DNA of 64,000 nucleotides, taken from positions 744,001 to 808,000 of the forward strand of contig JAIVFI010000007.1 in the NCBI GenBank assembly GCA_025558095.1, read 5' to 3'. Position 1 is the first letter of the stretch; every line of letters begins with the position of its first letter. This DNA is from Hyaloraphidium curvatum. Lineage: Eukaryota; Monoblepharomycota; Hyaloraphidiomycetes; Hyaloraphidiales; Hyaloraphidiaceae. A program made the position numbers and the translations under genes. Below are positions 41,935-52,386 of the stretch, one piece after another. The notes under the pieces were generated by a model. It was given only the letters and a program-made list of their open reading frames with translations. It was not told the origin of the DNA and did no database searches.

Positions 41935-43164
41935 TCAGAACATCTCCTCCAACTCCGCAATTTCGTCCTCAAGTGCATTGAAGAGCTTGGCCCACTCTCC
42001 GTAGCGTTCGATCTCGACGTTGGCGAGCCCGAGCCAGAACGACTCCTCCATCCGCCACCTCTGCGCCTCCTCGTAGGCTTCGAACGGATCTTCGATGTCG
42101 TTGACGAGTCCTTCCCAGTGCGGCTTGATTTTCAGTCGCGTCCCGGACCTCTCCAGCGCGGACATGACCTGATGAAAATGGCGCGGCTGGAGATTGAGGT
42201 TCGATCCGAACAGATCGAGCAGCTCAAGCTCCCCGAAATCGAAACCAGCGAGCGCGCTGGTATCTGGCGAGCTGATGAGGAGGTTGCGCATGCCGGGGAA
42301 GCAGTCGCAGATGCGCCTCAGGGCGTCCGCACTGCCGGGTTCGGCATCCGCGTCGCAGAAGTATTCGACCTCCGGAATGCTCCGGAGCCTGACCGATTCC
42401 CAGATCTTGCGCCTCTTTTCATGCACCGTGATTCTGCGGAGGCAGGACCCCGCCCTTGGGAGGCTGTGGAAGGACAGTGCCCAAGCCGAGGAGCCCGGGA
42501 CCGGGCGCCTCCATCCGACTTCGCAATCATCCAGATTGATCTCCTCAAACGAGCTCAGCCCATCGATATGGCGCAGGAGAGGCAGGAACGGGTCCGATTG
42601 TGGGTCCCTTTTTCGCACGTCGGGATCTGAGTAGCGTTTCACCTTTAGCCGTACTTTTTCGAGGCTCCCGGTCGCGCCAATAGCCTGGAGGAAGCCTTCG
42701 ACCCCTTCGCGGCTGGATGTGACCATCTCCAGCTTCTTGAGCGACCGTCCGGCGCCGCGAAGCAGATCGGCAAAGAATGGGTCGCGTGACTCGATGGTCA
42801 CCCGGAGATCCTCCACGAGGCCTAGCTTCCCGGTCCCCAGCGAGTCCGAAAGCAGGCCGCGGAACCTGTCCAGCGCACGAGCATTTTCGACACTGGGCGG
42901 CGCGGCCGGCACCTCGATCCTTCTGACGAGCACGCCGATGCCCAGCATGAGCATGCCGCGGCATGCCGAAAGCATGTTGAGCAGGGTCCGCTTTCGTCCG
43001 GCTGATTCGAGCAGCTCCAGGACGATGAGGAAGATTTCGGGGGGGAGCGTAACACGACCCAGGTCGGCGTGGTCCGACGGCTTCTGGGTCCCGCGGCGCC
43101 GCGGGCGCAGGACCATGCGAGAGGCGGGTCCGACGTCGGTCTCTGCAGCCATCTTTTCCGGCAA
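41935..43164 (-). CDS. F-box/LRR-like protein, array family, intact
   Basis: A single exon of 409 residues, a full member of the family repeated from 42 to 59 kb. The N-terminal helix block is LPPEIFLIVLELLESAGRKR, then LSACRGMLMLGIGVLVRRIE. The conserved core is LLSDSLGTGKLGLVEDL and SDPFLPLLRHIDGLSSFEEI, with leucine-rich segments. The family ends with a Trp-rich signature, QRWRMEESFWLGLANVEIER then EWAKLF. The start could be 43164 or the Met before VLRPRRRG. An F-box-type adaptor role is inferred. Its sequence and upstream flank match the inverted copy at 46387. Confidence 0.75.
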   Translation of the reverse strand: MPEKMAAETDVGPASRMVLRPRRRGTQKPSDHADLGRVTLPPEIFLIVLELLESAGRKRTLLNMLSACRGMLMLGIGVLVRRIEVPAAPPSVENARALDRFRGLLSDSLGTGKLGLVEDLRVTIESRDPFFADLLRGAGRSLKKLEMVTSSREGVEGFLQAIGATGSLEKVRLKVKRYSDPDVRKRDPQSDPFLPLLRHIDGLSSFEEINLDDCEVGWRRPVPGSSAWALSFHSLPRAGSCLRRITVHEKRRKIWESVRLRSIPEVEYFCDADAEPGSADALRRICDCFPGMRNLLISSPDTSALAGFDFGELELLDLFGSNLNLQPRHFHQVMSALERSGTRLKIKPHWEGLVNDIEDPFEAYEEAQRWRMEESFWLGLANVEIERYGEWAKLFNALEDEIAELEEMF

Positions 43165-43215
43165 AGCAGCGTCCGCCGGAGGTGCGCTGCGAAGGGGTTC
43201 TGAGAGTCACACATT
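43080..43215. repeat. Flank shared, inverted, with 46274-46400
   Basis: On the minus strand this stretch reads CTCTCAGAACCCC, TTCGCAG and CCGGAAAAGATGGCT ahead of the gene at 41935. The same run stands on the plus strand before the gene at 46387. Because the shared part extends outside the reading frame, the two genes arose by a segmental inverted duplication about 3 kb apart. Confidence 0.65.
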
Positions 43216-43279
43216 TCTAGCTGCTGCTAGCAGCTTAGCAGATTCCGTCCTCCATTTCCCTCTGCGTAACAACAGTTTG

Positions 43280-44130
43280 CTAAATGTAAGTGCCCCAATC
43301 AGTACCGGACTCGATGACGCTCTTCCATAGGCGGTTCATCCGGCTCTCCCAGGTTCCGTAGAACTTATTCACCACCTCGACCTCGTCGATCCCTGCCAGA
43401 ATGACTCTTCGGTCCGCCAGCTTTGCGCAAGCCCCAGCGCGCCCATGGGGTCGAGGACATAGTTGCTTTCTGTGAGTTCGTCCATCATCGGCCACGACGG
43501 GTTGATGCTCGGCTGAACGTCGGACGCCTCAACGGCCGCTCTGACACGGGCGAAGGCGCTAGGCGGGAGATCCAGCGTGGCTCCGTTAATGAATAGCGTG
43601 TCGAGCTGCCCGAAATCAAAGTTGTCGAGCGACGCCGTGGGTCCCCAGGTCACCGTGAGGTCGCAGAGGTTGGGAAAGCTGTAGCACACGCGTTCGAGGT
43701 TCAACCGCCCGAATGCCTCGGTGTGCGCAATCGAAAGCTGGGTGACGTTGTCGAATCTGCCTTCTCAATCTCCCAAAGTGCTCTGCGGGAGGGTCGCGCG
43801 ACTGAGCGCAAAGGCCGCATTCGCGTACTGATCGAAAGCCGATCCCCAGCTGCGCGATCCCCGAACGACCGAGTACCCATAGTCCAGATCTTCGAGAACG
43901 AAATCTTCCAGAGAGCTCAAGCTGTCAAGGCGACGAAGCAACGGCAAGTAGGGGTCCGCCTGGGGATCGGTCCTCTTCAGATCGGGATCTAAGGTACTGT
44001 ACGATTTGCAGCTTCCCGCGCTGAAGGCACTTCATGGATCCGGCAGACTCCAAGAAGCCACGAACTCCGTCCCGATGCCACGCGATGATTTCGAGCTCCT
44101 TGAGTGACAGGGCAACCGGCCAATGACGAC
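43280..44130 (-). pseudogene. Decayed copy of the array family
   Basis: Minus-strand pieces match the array family. LPLLRRLDSLSSLEDFVLED is like the core repeat, FDFGQLDTLFINGATLDLPPS like the later repeat, and SWRTEESFWQG the Trp-rich end. The end then shifts to a frame continuing GIDEVEVVNKFYGTWES. The N-terminal half, with the F-box-like helix, is missing; the 5' side ends near 44130 in RDGVRGFLESAGSM. There are at least two frameshifts. Confidence 0.7.
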
Positions 44131-44232
44131 GAAACCAGATGATGGCTGCAAGTTGCAAGTGACCAGTCAATAGATCAGAAGACAGAATCTAGCTAGCTAA
44201 GGCCCCCTTGGCCGCCCTCCCCGCTCCCCGCC

Positions 44233-46224
44233 TCACCCAAGCCTCGACGCAATCACCCCCCTTATCCTCTCCAGATCCCCCCTCAGCGCCCAATTGTCCG
44301 CCTCGGCCGTCGCCAGCCGCGCATTCAGGTCCTCCTTGTCCGCCCTCAGCTCCGCATTGTGCGCCTTGAACCTCGCCGCCTGCTCCCTGGCCCGCGCCAC
44401 GTCGTCCTTGAGCGAGGCCGCCTCCCCCGAGAGCCGCTGCGCCTTGAGGCGGGTGCGACCGTGCTCGTCCCGCTCGCGGGCGAGCTCGGCGGCGAGGCGG
44501 GATTGCGCGCGGAGGAGGCGGCGGACCTCGGCGCGGAGCTCCTCGGGGTCCGAGGCGGCGTCGAGGGGGGTGTGCAGCTCCGAGGGCTCGTCGGGAGGCG
44601 GCGTCGCGGGCGCCGCGGTGCGCGCAAAGAGGTCCTGATGGTCGATGGCCTTGCTTTCGGCCGGGGGAGGGCCGCGGCGGGAGTACCAGAGCGAGATGGC
44701 GGCGTCCGTGTCTTCGTCCGGCTTCCGGTTCGGCTCGGGGCGCGTCCTGGCACGCGATGCGGGAACGGGGAGCTCCAGCGGCCTGTCCTCGCCGCCGTGC
44801 AGCATCGGCGACAGGTCGACGGGGGTGTGGTCGTGGTCCTCGAAATCGTCCTCGGCGCCCGGGGTGCCCTCGCCGTCGTCGTCGGGCGACACCCTCCTGC
44901 TCCTCGGCTTGCTCCGGGCCGACGAGTTCCGCACCCGGGCCCGTCGAGGCGGCGGCGTGCCCAACCTAGCGCGCTTGATGGTCACCCCGCGGTCCTCCAC
45001 GATGACCTCGCTGTCCTCCTCCTCCTCCTCGGCGTGCCTCTTGAGCTCGCGGTTCTTCATCCGCTCCTCCCTCGTCTTGCGCACGCTCTCGCGGCTCTGG
45101 AAATACTCCTCCAATACCCCGCGGAGCCGCAGCGCCTCCGCAACCAGCCGCTCCGTGTTCTCGTTGGCCGCGTACAGCGACTCCACGTCCGCGTGCTGCG
45201 GCGGCCTCCCGTCCTCGTCCGGGATCCCAACGTCGACCAGGTACGGCCGCGCCGTGCCGCCCGCCGCGCCCCCGTTCCACACCTTCATCGTGCCCAGCAG
45301 GCGGATGATGGTGGTGTGGTTGCACGCGCAGGCGTAGTAGTACGCCGTGCGCCCCCGCGAGTCCCGCACGTTCACGTCCACCGTTTTGAGCAGCTCCTCG
45401 ACCACCTTGGGCTGGTTGGAGATACAGGCCTTGTGGAAGGCCGTCAGGCCGTTTTCGTCGGCCCCGTCGACGTCCAGGTCGCTGATCAGGGCCTTGCGCT
45501 CCGCCAGCATGGTGAGGACCGTGTCCACGTCCCCGTGGACGCACGCGTCGTGGAACAGCTCGTCTGTGGTGCCCATCGGATGGCGCGGCTCGAGCCACGA
45601 GCCCAGGGAGGTGGTTTTGGCCCCCGCCCGGGCCAGCCGCCGCTTGATCATGGCCTTTGTGTCCTCCGACGGGCGGCAAAAGAGGTCGATGTTGCGGTCT
45701 GCGCCCGGCGGCGGCAAATCGGGGATCGAAAAGTCCACGAAGCTCTTCCTCTCGACCAGGCGGAGGAAGCGGTCCACGATGTCCGAGAAATTGCGGACGG
45801 CGGCGTAGTACACTGCCGTCCGCCCGTAGCGGTTCCGCACGTTGACGTCGATGTCCCTGTGCGCCAGCAGCCCGTCGACGATGGCGCCGTGGCCCTGCCA
45901 GCAGGCGCTCATGAGCGAGGTGCCCCCGTTGCGCGCCGCCTGGTTGACGTTGACCCGGGAGTCCGCCACGAGCAGCCGAAAGATGTCCTCCAGGCCGTGG
46001 TGCGCCACCCAGCACAGCACCGTGTCGCCCTGCTCGTCGCCGGCGTTGAGCACGGCGGCCGTCATGTGCGGGTCCGCGAGCAGCCGCCGCACGGCCGCGG
46101 CGTTCTTGCGCTGCACGGCCGCGAACAGCTGCCCCTTGATCGAGTCGTCCACCTTCCCGTCGGCCGGCGGCGCGCTCGGGCTGCGGTGCTCGCGCCGCGG
46201 GCGCGCGGACGGCCGGTCGATCAT
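44233..46224 (-). CDS. Ankyrin-repeat protein with C-terminal coiled coil
   Basis: A single exon of 663 residues from Met at 46224 (MIDRPSARPRREHRS). Ankyrin repeats fill about residues 35-325, for example DEQGDTVLCWVAHHGLEDIF, NGGTSLMSACWQGHGAIVD and DENGLTAFHKACISNQPKVV. The middle is charged and low-complexity with KKRARL-type basic patches that could be nuclear signals. The end (RAEVRRLLRAQSRLAAELAR to ADNWALRGDLERIRGV) is a coiled coil. Adaptor or scaffold function is inferred. An upstream Met at 46287 lies inside the flank shared with the duplicated F-box genes, so I prefer 46224. It lies between the two inverted copies. Confidence 0.85.
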   Translation of the reverse strand: MIDRPSARPRREHRSPSAPPADGKVDDSIKGQLFAAVQRKNAAAVRRLLADPHMTAAVLNAGDEQGDTVLCWVAHHGLEDIFRLLVADSRVNVNQAARNGGTSLMSACWQGHGAIVDGLLAHRDIDVNVRNRYGRTAVYYAAVRNFSDIVDRFLRLVERKSFVDFSIPDLPPPGADRNIDLFCRPSEDTKAMIKRRLARAGAKTTSLGSWLEPRHPMGTTDELFHDACVHGDVDTVLTMLAERKALISDLDVDGADENGLTAFHKACISNQPKVVEELLKTVDVNVRDSRGRTAYYYACACNHTTIIRLLGTMKVWNGGAAGGTARPYLVDVGIPDEDGRPPQHADVESLYAANENTERLVAEALRLRGVLEEYFQSRESVRKTREERMKNRELKRHAEEEEEDSEVIVEDRGVTIKRARLGTPPPRRARVRNSSARSKPRSRRVSPDDDGEGTPGAEDDFEDHDHTPVDLSPMLHGGEDRPLELPVPASRARTRPEPNRKPDEDTDAAISLWYSRRGPPPAESKAIDHQDLFARTAAPATPPPDEPSELHTPLDAASDPEELRAEVRRLLRAQSRLAAELARERDEHGRTRLKAQRLSGEAASLKDDVARAREQAARFKAHNAELRADKEDLNARLATAEADNWALRGDLERIRGVIASRLG

Positions 46225-46386
46225 CGCGGAATGCCCGCAGTCGCCTGTCCCCGCGCAAGGGGGATGGTGCCTCGGAGCCGAAGTCAAAGAAATTGAAGGC
46301 TCTCAGAACCCCCTTCGCAGGGCGCCTCCCTCGATATTGCCCGGAAAAGATGGCTCGCAGAGACCGGAACTAGGGGCACATCGCTC

Positions 46387-47559
46387 ATGGCTCTGCGCCC
46401 GCGGCGCCGCGGGGCCCAGAACCCGTCGGACCACGGAGACTCGGCTCGTGTCATGCTCCTCCCCGAAATCTTCCTCGTCATCTTCGAGCTCCTCGAAGCA
46501 ACATGGCAGAAGCGGACGCTGCTCAGCATGCTTTCGGCATGCCGCGGCATGCTCATGCTGGGCATCGGCGTGCTCGTCAGGCGGATCGAGGTGCCCGGTG
46601 CGCCGCCCAGTGTCGAACAAGCTCGTGCGCTGGACAGGTTCCGCGGGCTGCTTTCGGACTCGCTGGGGACCGGGAAGCTCGGCCGCGTGGAGGATCTGTC
46701 GGTGACCATCGAGTGGTGCGACGCTTTTTTCGCCGATCTGGTTCGTGGCGCCGGAGGGTCGCTCAAGAAGCTGGAGATCGTCAGCTCCAGCCGCCTCGGG
46801 GTCCAAGGCTTCCTCGAGGCCATCGACGCGGCAGGGAGCCTCGAAAGAGTGCGGCTTAAGGTCAAGCGCGACTCGGATCCGGGCGTGCCGGATAGGGACC
46901 CACAATCGGACCCGTTCCTGCCCCTCCTGCGCCACTTGGATGGGCTGAACTCGCTCAAGGAAATCCATTTGGATGATTGCAAGGTCGGATGGAGGCCGGT
47001 GGTGCAGAACTCGTGCAGCTGGCCTGCGTCGTTCTTCAGCCTTCCGACGGCCGGATCCCGCCTCCGCAGCGTCACGGTCCACGAAAGCAGGCTGCATGAA
47101 TGGGAAGTACTCAGGCTCACGAGCATTACCGCGGTCGCTTTTCGTTACACACGCGGTCCTGCCACCGCCGGCGACATGCAGCGGGTCTGCGACGCCTTTC
47201 CCGGCCTCCGTGCCCTCACCTTCGCGTATGCGGACACGGAGACCCTCGCCGGCATCCGATTTGGCCAGCTTGAGGAGCTAATCCTGGATGGTTCGATCCT
47301 CAACCTTGACCCTGGTCGCTTCCCTGAGGTCAAGTCCGCGATCGAGGCTTCCGGCGTGCGGGTGCGGATCCGCCCCAGCTGGTACATCATGCAGGACCTC
47401 CTGGACGATTCGGAGGATGCTGCAGATGCCGTCGCCGAGGCAAGGAGGTGGCTGGCCGAGGAGACGTTCTGGCGGGGCGTGAGGGGCGCGGAGGTCGAGG
47501 GTTTCGGGAAGTGGGACATACTTGTGGACGAAATTGTGCGGGAGGGGCAGGACGAGTGA
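46387..47559 (+). CDS. F-box/LRR-like protein, array family, intact
   Basis: A single exon of 390 residues. It aligns along its whole length with the copy at 41935-43164: LPEIFLVIFELLEATWQKR, MLSACRGMLMLGIGVLVRR, LLSDSLGTGKLGRVEDLSV and DPFLPLLRHLDGLNSLKEI. The end has the family signature, ARRWLAEETFWRGVRGAEVE followed by FGKWDIL. The N-terminal extension of the sister gene is out of frame here, so translation starts at Met 46387. Divergence is highest in the middle LRR part, as expected if the LRR binds targets. Function as F-box adaptor is inferred. Confidence 0.75.
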   Translation: MALRPRRRGAQNPSDHGDSARVMLLPEIFLVIFELLEATWQKRTLLSMLSACRGMLMLGIGVLVRRIEVPGAPPSVEQARALDRFRGLLSDSLGTGKLGRVEDLSVTIEWCDAFFADLVRGAGGSLKKLEIVSSSRLGVQGFLEAIDAAGSLERVRLKVKRDSDPGVPDRDPQSDPFLPLLRHLDGLNSLKEIHLDDCKVGWRPVVQNSCSWPASFFSLPTAGSRLRSVTVHESRLHEWEVLRLTSITAVAFRYTRGPATAGDMQRVCDAFPGLRALTFAYADTETLAGIRFGQLEELILDGSILNLDPGRFPEVKSAIEASGVRVRIRPSWYIMQDLLDDSEDAADAVAEARRWLAEETFWRGVRGAEVEGFGKWDILVDEIVREGQDE

Positions 47560-47718
47560 ATTGCTAGAGCGAAAGTATAGAATGCAGACTGCTCTTGAGG
47601 AAGTAAAGGGGGCCTTCTCGATTCTCGTGTCGATCCGGGGGAGGAGCTCGGAAATCGAACTGACATCATCGCCGTCCGACACCGAATCTCCCCTTCCTGC
47701 GACCCGGCCAACCTCCCA

Positions 47719-48841
47719 ATGGCCGCAGCTACAAATACATTCGAAGCGACTTCGCCAACTTGCGCGCAGCCGCCCGCGTCGGAGGACGCCGACGCGCCCG
47801 GCGTCGCGCTCCCCCCCGAGCTGGCTCTCGACATCATGGGGATCCTGGAAGCCGCTGGGGCAAAGCGCACGCTCCTTCGACTCCTCTCGACATGCCGCCT
47901 CTTTTTTCCGCTCGGACTGGGCCTGATGGTCCGGCGAATCGAGGTTTCGCCCCCGTCTGGCGGCGACGTCGGCGAGCGCTCCCTGGACCCGTACCGCGGC
48001 CTGCTTTCCGACGCCTTGGGGACCGGCAAGCTCGGCTGCGTGGAAGAACCGTCGGTTTCGGTGTGGCGGCGCGATTCCTTCTACGCGGAGTTCCTCCGGG
48101 GCGTGGGACCTTCGCTCAAAGTGCTGGAGATTGTCGCGTCGAGCCGCGCAGGCGTCGACGGGATCCTGGAGTCAATTGGAGCTGCGCGGACCTTGAGACA
48201 CGTTCGGATCCGTGTCCAAAGATACTCGGATTCGGGGCTCCGGGCTCGGAACAAGCTCTCCGATGACTATCTGCCTCTACTCCACCTTGAATGGCTTGGA
48301 TTCCCTGCAGGCGCTTGAAATCGAGGAAGAAGCCGAGTTGCTGGCGCGTATATCGGCGGATAACTCCGAATGGGGTTCTGCACTGCAAAGCTATCCGAAA
48401 GCCGCCTCATGCCTCCGCTGCATCACGTTGGGCATTCACATGGGACGCTGGGAGACGTCTTTCAAGCTCTCGGTTCACGATGCAGCGACCTCGGCGTTGT
48501 TGCGGTTCGATTTTCGGCGCGTGGAGGAGCTACGCCTGCCCGGAGCCATCTTGTGGCTGCCCCAGGAGCGCCTTGAATGGGTCAGAGGGGCCGTGGAAGC
48601 TTCCGGGGTTCGTTTGCTGCTTTCTCCCATTTGGGATGCCATGGTCCGCGACTATGTCTTCGACGCGGACATGACGGTCGACGGGGCCATCGCGGAAGCC
48701 GGACGGTGGCGAAGCCAGGAGGCGTTCTGGCTCGGAACCAAGGGTGTCGAGGTGGATACGTTTAGAAGGTGGGACGAGCTCCTGGAGGAGATCCGAACCG
48801 ACTGCAGGTGGCGGGCGCCGGCTCAGGCGATAGCGGAGTAG
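47719..48841 (+). pseudogene. Array-family F-box/LRR copy with one frameshift
   Basis: The first part starts at 47719 (ATNTFEATSPTCAQPPASED, then LPPELALDIMGILEAAGAKR) and reads with the family core through LLSDALGTGKLGCVEEPSV and YLPLLH. A one-base shift near 48280 moves the rest to a second frame, LNGLDSLQALEIEEEAELLA to SQEAFWLGTKGVEVD. The shift falls in the LLRHLDGL block and no GT-AG intron explains it. Length is otherwise normal, about 375 residues, so the loss is recent, or the site is an assembly error. Confidence 0.7.
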
Positions 48842-49084
48842 GACCAGGTGTCGATGTAGGGCAAGATCATGGGAACAGGAGTTCATTCGACCACGTATAA
48901 GTGCCCTGTCCCGACGACAACCCCTTCTCGATCTCCTCGTCAAAAACACACCCGAATCAAAGCGTCACAAGCATAGTTCAATCTTCTGCAGAGTCCGAGT
49001 GTCGAGCAATGGCAGAGCATGCGAGTCCTTCGCCTCCCCGGGCCGAGATGACGCCAGCGGGGGGCAGTGCCCCATGGGCGGAGT

Positions 49085-49252
49085 TCACTTGCCGGCGGGC
49101 GCCTGGCTGCCCTGGGACGAGCCCTGCGGGGTCGAGCCGAGCTTCCACTCGCGCACGATAACGTGGGCGGGGGTGGGGTTGGAGGAGTAGTGGCTCGCCG
49201 AAAGGCGGCGCACGGGGGCGACGAGGCGGGCGGCGGAGGCGAGGCGGGGCAT
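49085..49252 (-). CDS. Small putative mitochondrial protein
   Basis: A 55-residue frame from Met at 49252. The start MPRLASAARLVAPVRRLSAS is Arg/Ala/Ser/Leu-rich without acids, like a mitochondrial targeting sequence, and HVIVREWKLGSTP follows. The rest is short and polar. It could be a small respiratory-chain-associated protein or a chance frame. Nothing homologous is recognised. A longer upstream frame exists but lacks structure. Confidence 0.4.
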   Translation of the reverse strand: MPRLASAARLVAPVRRLSASHYSSNPTPAHVIVREWKLGSTPQGSSQGSQAPAGK

Positions 49253-49672
49253 GGCGGCGGCGGTGCTTTTGCGGGGGAGGCGGAGGAGTGCTGCGCGGTA
49301 GCCGCTGGCGCTGGTTTGCTCGCGAGAGTGGTTTCTTGTCGGAGTCGATACGGGAACCGCGCCCTTTTCAAGCCCGGGTGCGCAACACCACCGCCCGGGT
49401 GCCCTTGCGGAGCCTGTGGATCGGGCCCGTGCCACCGTCCGATCCGGGCCGAATCGAGCCGAGGATGACCACAGAAGCAGGAAATGGGGCCGAAAATGCG
49501 ATCCCATGCGCGTTTGGCCAACAAGGGCGCGGGGAATGGGAGTCAAGTCGGACCCTCGACCTGGCTCGGCTTCCTCGGCTTCGGGCGGCAAAACATGTGA
49601 TCCCGGACCCGCCCCAAAGGCCGGTCCCTTGCGAAGAATCCGTTCCGGATCCCGCAGAAAGGCCTTGCGGGG
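49253..49672. other. Intergenic region, no supported gene
   Basis: 420 bp between the small protein and the 3' end of the disabled F-box copy. There are several open frames in both directions but no domain, repeat or splice pattern. Confidence 0.3.
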
Positions 49673-50894
49673 CTATTCCGCGCCCTCCGGCACCTCGTTG
49701 CCATCTCCGTGTGCCGTGCCGGCGTCCAGTTCTTCGCGCAGCTCCTCCCAGCGGTCGAACGTCTCGATCTCGACGCCCTTTGTCCCGAGCCAGAAAGCCT
49801 CCTCGTTCCGCCAGTTCTCGAAGATTCCCACCGCGGCCAGCGATGCCATAAGTTCCCAGTCCGGGGCAATGCTGAGCCGCAGTCCGGAAACCTCGACCGC
49901 GGACCTGACCCGCGGAAAGACAGGCGAAGAGAGATCGAGCTCGCAGGAGGAAGCACTCAGCTCGACAAGCTGCCGAAAGTTATTGCAGGATTCGAGCAGT
50001 GTGCCGGTCCGCGCGTACTGCACATCGAGGAAGCGAACGTTTCGGAAGGCGTCCAAGATCCTCCCGAGTCCGTCGCGCATCCACGGTTCCCAGTTGAAGC
50101 GGCAATGTACTCTTTCGATGCTTTCGAGCCGGATTTCCGCCCAGTCCGGGAGTTTGTCGTCGTCCAAGGCGATGCTTCCCAGTCGGGACGCTAAGCTGGG
50201 GAATTCGCGGAAGGCTGCCGACCAGCCGCGGGACCCCTGAGCGGCTCCGGTCCACGACACATCCAGGTCGTCGAAGCCAATCTCCCGCAAGGTTTCCAGC
50301 CCGTTGAGGTGGCGCAGGAGGGGCAGGAACGGGTCGGCCTGGGGGTTGCCGGTCTGCAGTGCGAGCTCCGGACGGGGGGTACCAGTAGCAGACACGGATG
50401 AAAACGCGCTCGAGCTGGTCCGCGGCGCCTATTGCCTCGGAAAGCTCCTCCACGCCGGCGCGGTCCTGGGCGACGACTTCGAGCGTAGCCAGCGACGCCC
50501 CGGTGCGGCGGAGCAGCTCCACGTAGAATGTGTCCCGCCGATAGACCGTCACCGAGAGCTCCTTGACGTTGCTCAGCTTCCCCGTCCCTAGTGCATCGGA
50601 GAGAAGGCCGCGGTACCTGTCCAACGCCCGGCCGCCATCGTCTCCCCGAGGCACCTGCGCCGGCGCCTCGATCCCGCGGACGAGCAGGCCTACTCCGAGA
50701 AAGAGCATGCCCCGGCACGTCGACAAGAGGTGGAGGAGAGTGAGTTTCAGCCCTTTGGCCTCGAGGCTCCTCGCGACGGCAAGGAGGAGCTCCGCGGGGA
50801 GCGTGACGTGGCGGTCGTCCACCACTTGAGGCCGTGCGGCGCGGCAGAAAGGCAGCGGGGATCCGTTCCGCGCATGGTGCGTCACGGCGGACAT
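49673..50894 (-). pseudogene. Array-family F-box/LRR copy with a frameshift in a C run
   Basis: The first part from Met 50894 reads LPAELLLAVARSLEAKGLKL and LLSTCRGMLFLGVGLLVRGI with the family core, then RVFIRVCYWYP. The frame shifts at a run of six C (near 50385) and continues LQTGNPQADPFLPLLRHLNG through FENWRNEEAFWLGTKGVEIE to the end. About 405 residues would be coded without the shift. Because it lies in a homopolymer, this one could be an assembly error; the other disabled copies are not in runs. Confidence 0.7.
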
Positions 50895-51002
50895 CGTGTG
50901 ATTGCGGGCAGATGCGGAGTGAAGTCGGTGGTGTCGGTCCGATGCTCGTATTCCCCCTCCGCCTGCACCTCCTCTTTCTGGTCTCCGTGCGAGAGATTGT
51001 TG

Positions 51003-52095
51003 ATGCATGGCTCAATGCTACGCCCGGCAGTATGCGGCGACCTCATTAGCAAACTGCGGAGCGTCTCTTACTTCAACGGACTCCATGCCTTCTATGACAA
51101 TCAGCGGCTGGAGCAGGTGGCCGGAGCTATGGCTTTCCGGCTCGGCCTGGCCGCGCCGGCGATCGAGGATGGTTTCGGAGTCCACGGGTTACGCTTTGCG
51201 CCAATCGCACTGTGTGTGTGTCGCTGCACTTGGCGGGGTCCTCGGCGTGGGAGCTTACCACTTGCCTCAGATGACGTCGCGCTCTATGTGGACGATTCGC
51301 GCTTCATGGAAGAACCCGGGGATGCCCGCAAGGAGGAACTCATGACCGCGGTCAAGGTTCTTGCCAGCATTGTTACCGTCATGGGCGACGGCAGAATCAG
51401 CCTGGTAGGACGGCCAAAGCAAGATGAGCGCTGGCTACTCACTTGGCCACGGTCAGCGCTTCTTCAACAGCGACATCGAGCTGGACGGCTTCCACAGCGT
51501 GGAAGAGGTGATGACGGTCATGGGCGAGGTAGGCCTAGCTCCTCTGGCGGTCCCTTCTTCCGCTGAACCGGCCTCGTCACAGGTTGAGTTTATTGGCGAC
51601 AAGTCCATGGCGACGAACCTGGAAGCGCGCATCATCCAACCCCTCATCGTCGGCCCCGCCAAATCCGGCAAGCTGAGGAAGCCCGTGCAGGTCGTCATCC
51701 TTACATGCGGCCATTCCGAAGGCGACGACCACCAAGTCGTCTCAGATGCACTGCGCAGGTGCAAGGCGGACCTGGTCGGAACGCGGTATGGCGTCGGTGC
51801 CGCGGCGTTCCAGTTTGCTCAGCTCGGCGGGGACAAGGCGACGGAGCGACTCCTGGAGGACCTCGGATCGGACGAGGTGGGCATTCCCGTAGCACCTTGA
51901 TGTCCGCTGCCTCAACATCTTTGCCCTTCCGCGCAGGGACCTGGCTATCTTGCCAAACGAGTCGACTTCACTAGAGGGTTTGCCTCGGAAGCCGAGAGCT
52001 GGGCGAAGCACGGCGACGTCCTAGGGTTGGGAATCTACGCGTACAAGCTCCTAACGGGGGCGATCGATGGGTCCAAGCCGTTCGACAACGTGTAA
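51003..52095 (+). CDS. von Willebrand A-like protein with degenerate MIDAS
   Basis: Five exons (51003-51171, 51271-51404, 51457-51528, 51583-51888, 51937-52095) give 279 residues in one frame. Splicing restores the order of fungal vWA-type proteins: GLHAFYDNQRLEQVA, DDVALYVDDSRFMEE, GRISLRFFNSDIELDGF, the GDKSMATNLEARI segment, KLRKPVQVVILTCGHSEGDD, GVGAAAFQFAQLGGDK and the end KLLTGAIDGSKPFDNV. The metal-site motif DxSxS is DDSRF, so the metal-binding Ser is lost. These proteins are thought to bind partners; ligand unknown. The frame is otherwise clean and the exons short, so it is probably expressed. It lies between two array-family copies. Confidence 0.75.
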
Positions 52096-52386
52096 GGCGT
52101 TTGAACTGGAGAAAATGAACGTGCACCTCAGGTGAGGCCTGCGGCCTGCTGATGGCACGATGGCGCAACTTAGCTCCGTCTGTTGTGATATACGTCCAGT
52201 AGAAGATGAAGCTCGAGACCCAAAGGGCCGAAACTGATGATCATGCACGCTGATGCACGTGGGACGACAGAGTCCACGAGGCGCTCGCGTTGGGTGCGTG
52301 CCGGTGCTGGGCGGTGACCGCGTCCCACCTTTCGGTCCCGTCCTCCGCGCCTTTCTCGACCCGAGAGCCCCTCTGCCCTGCACAGT

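Noticed and set aside
44359-46296. A 645-codon open frame opposite the ankyrin gene
   Set aside because: It is the antisense shadow of GC-rich codons; it is Arg/Val/Pro/Gly-rich with no domain, while the minus frame has clear ankyrin repeats.
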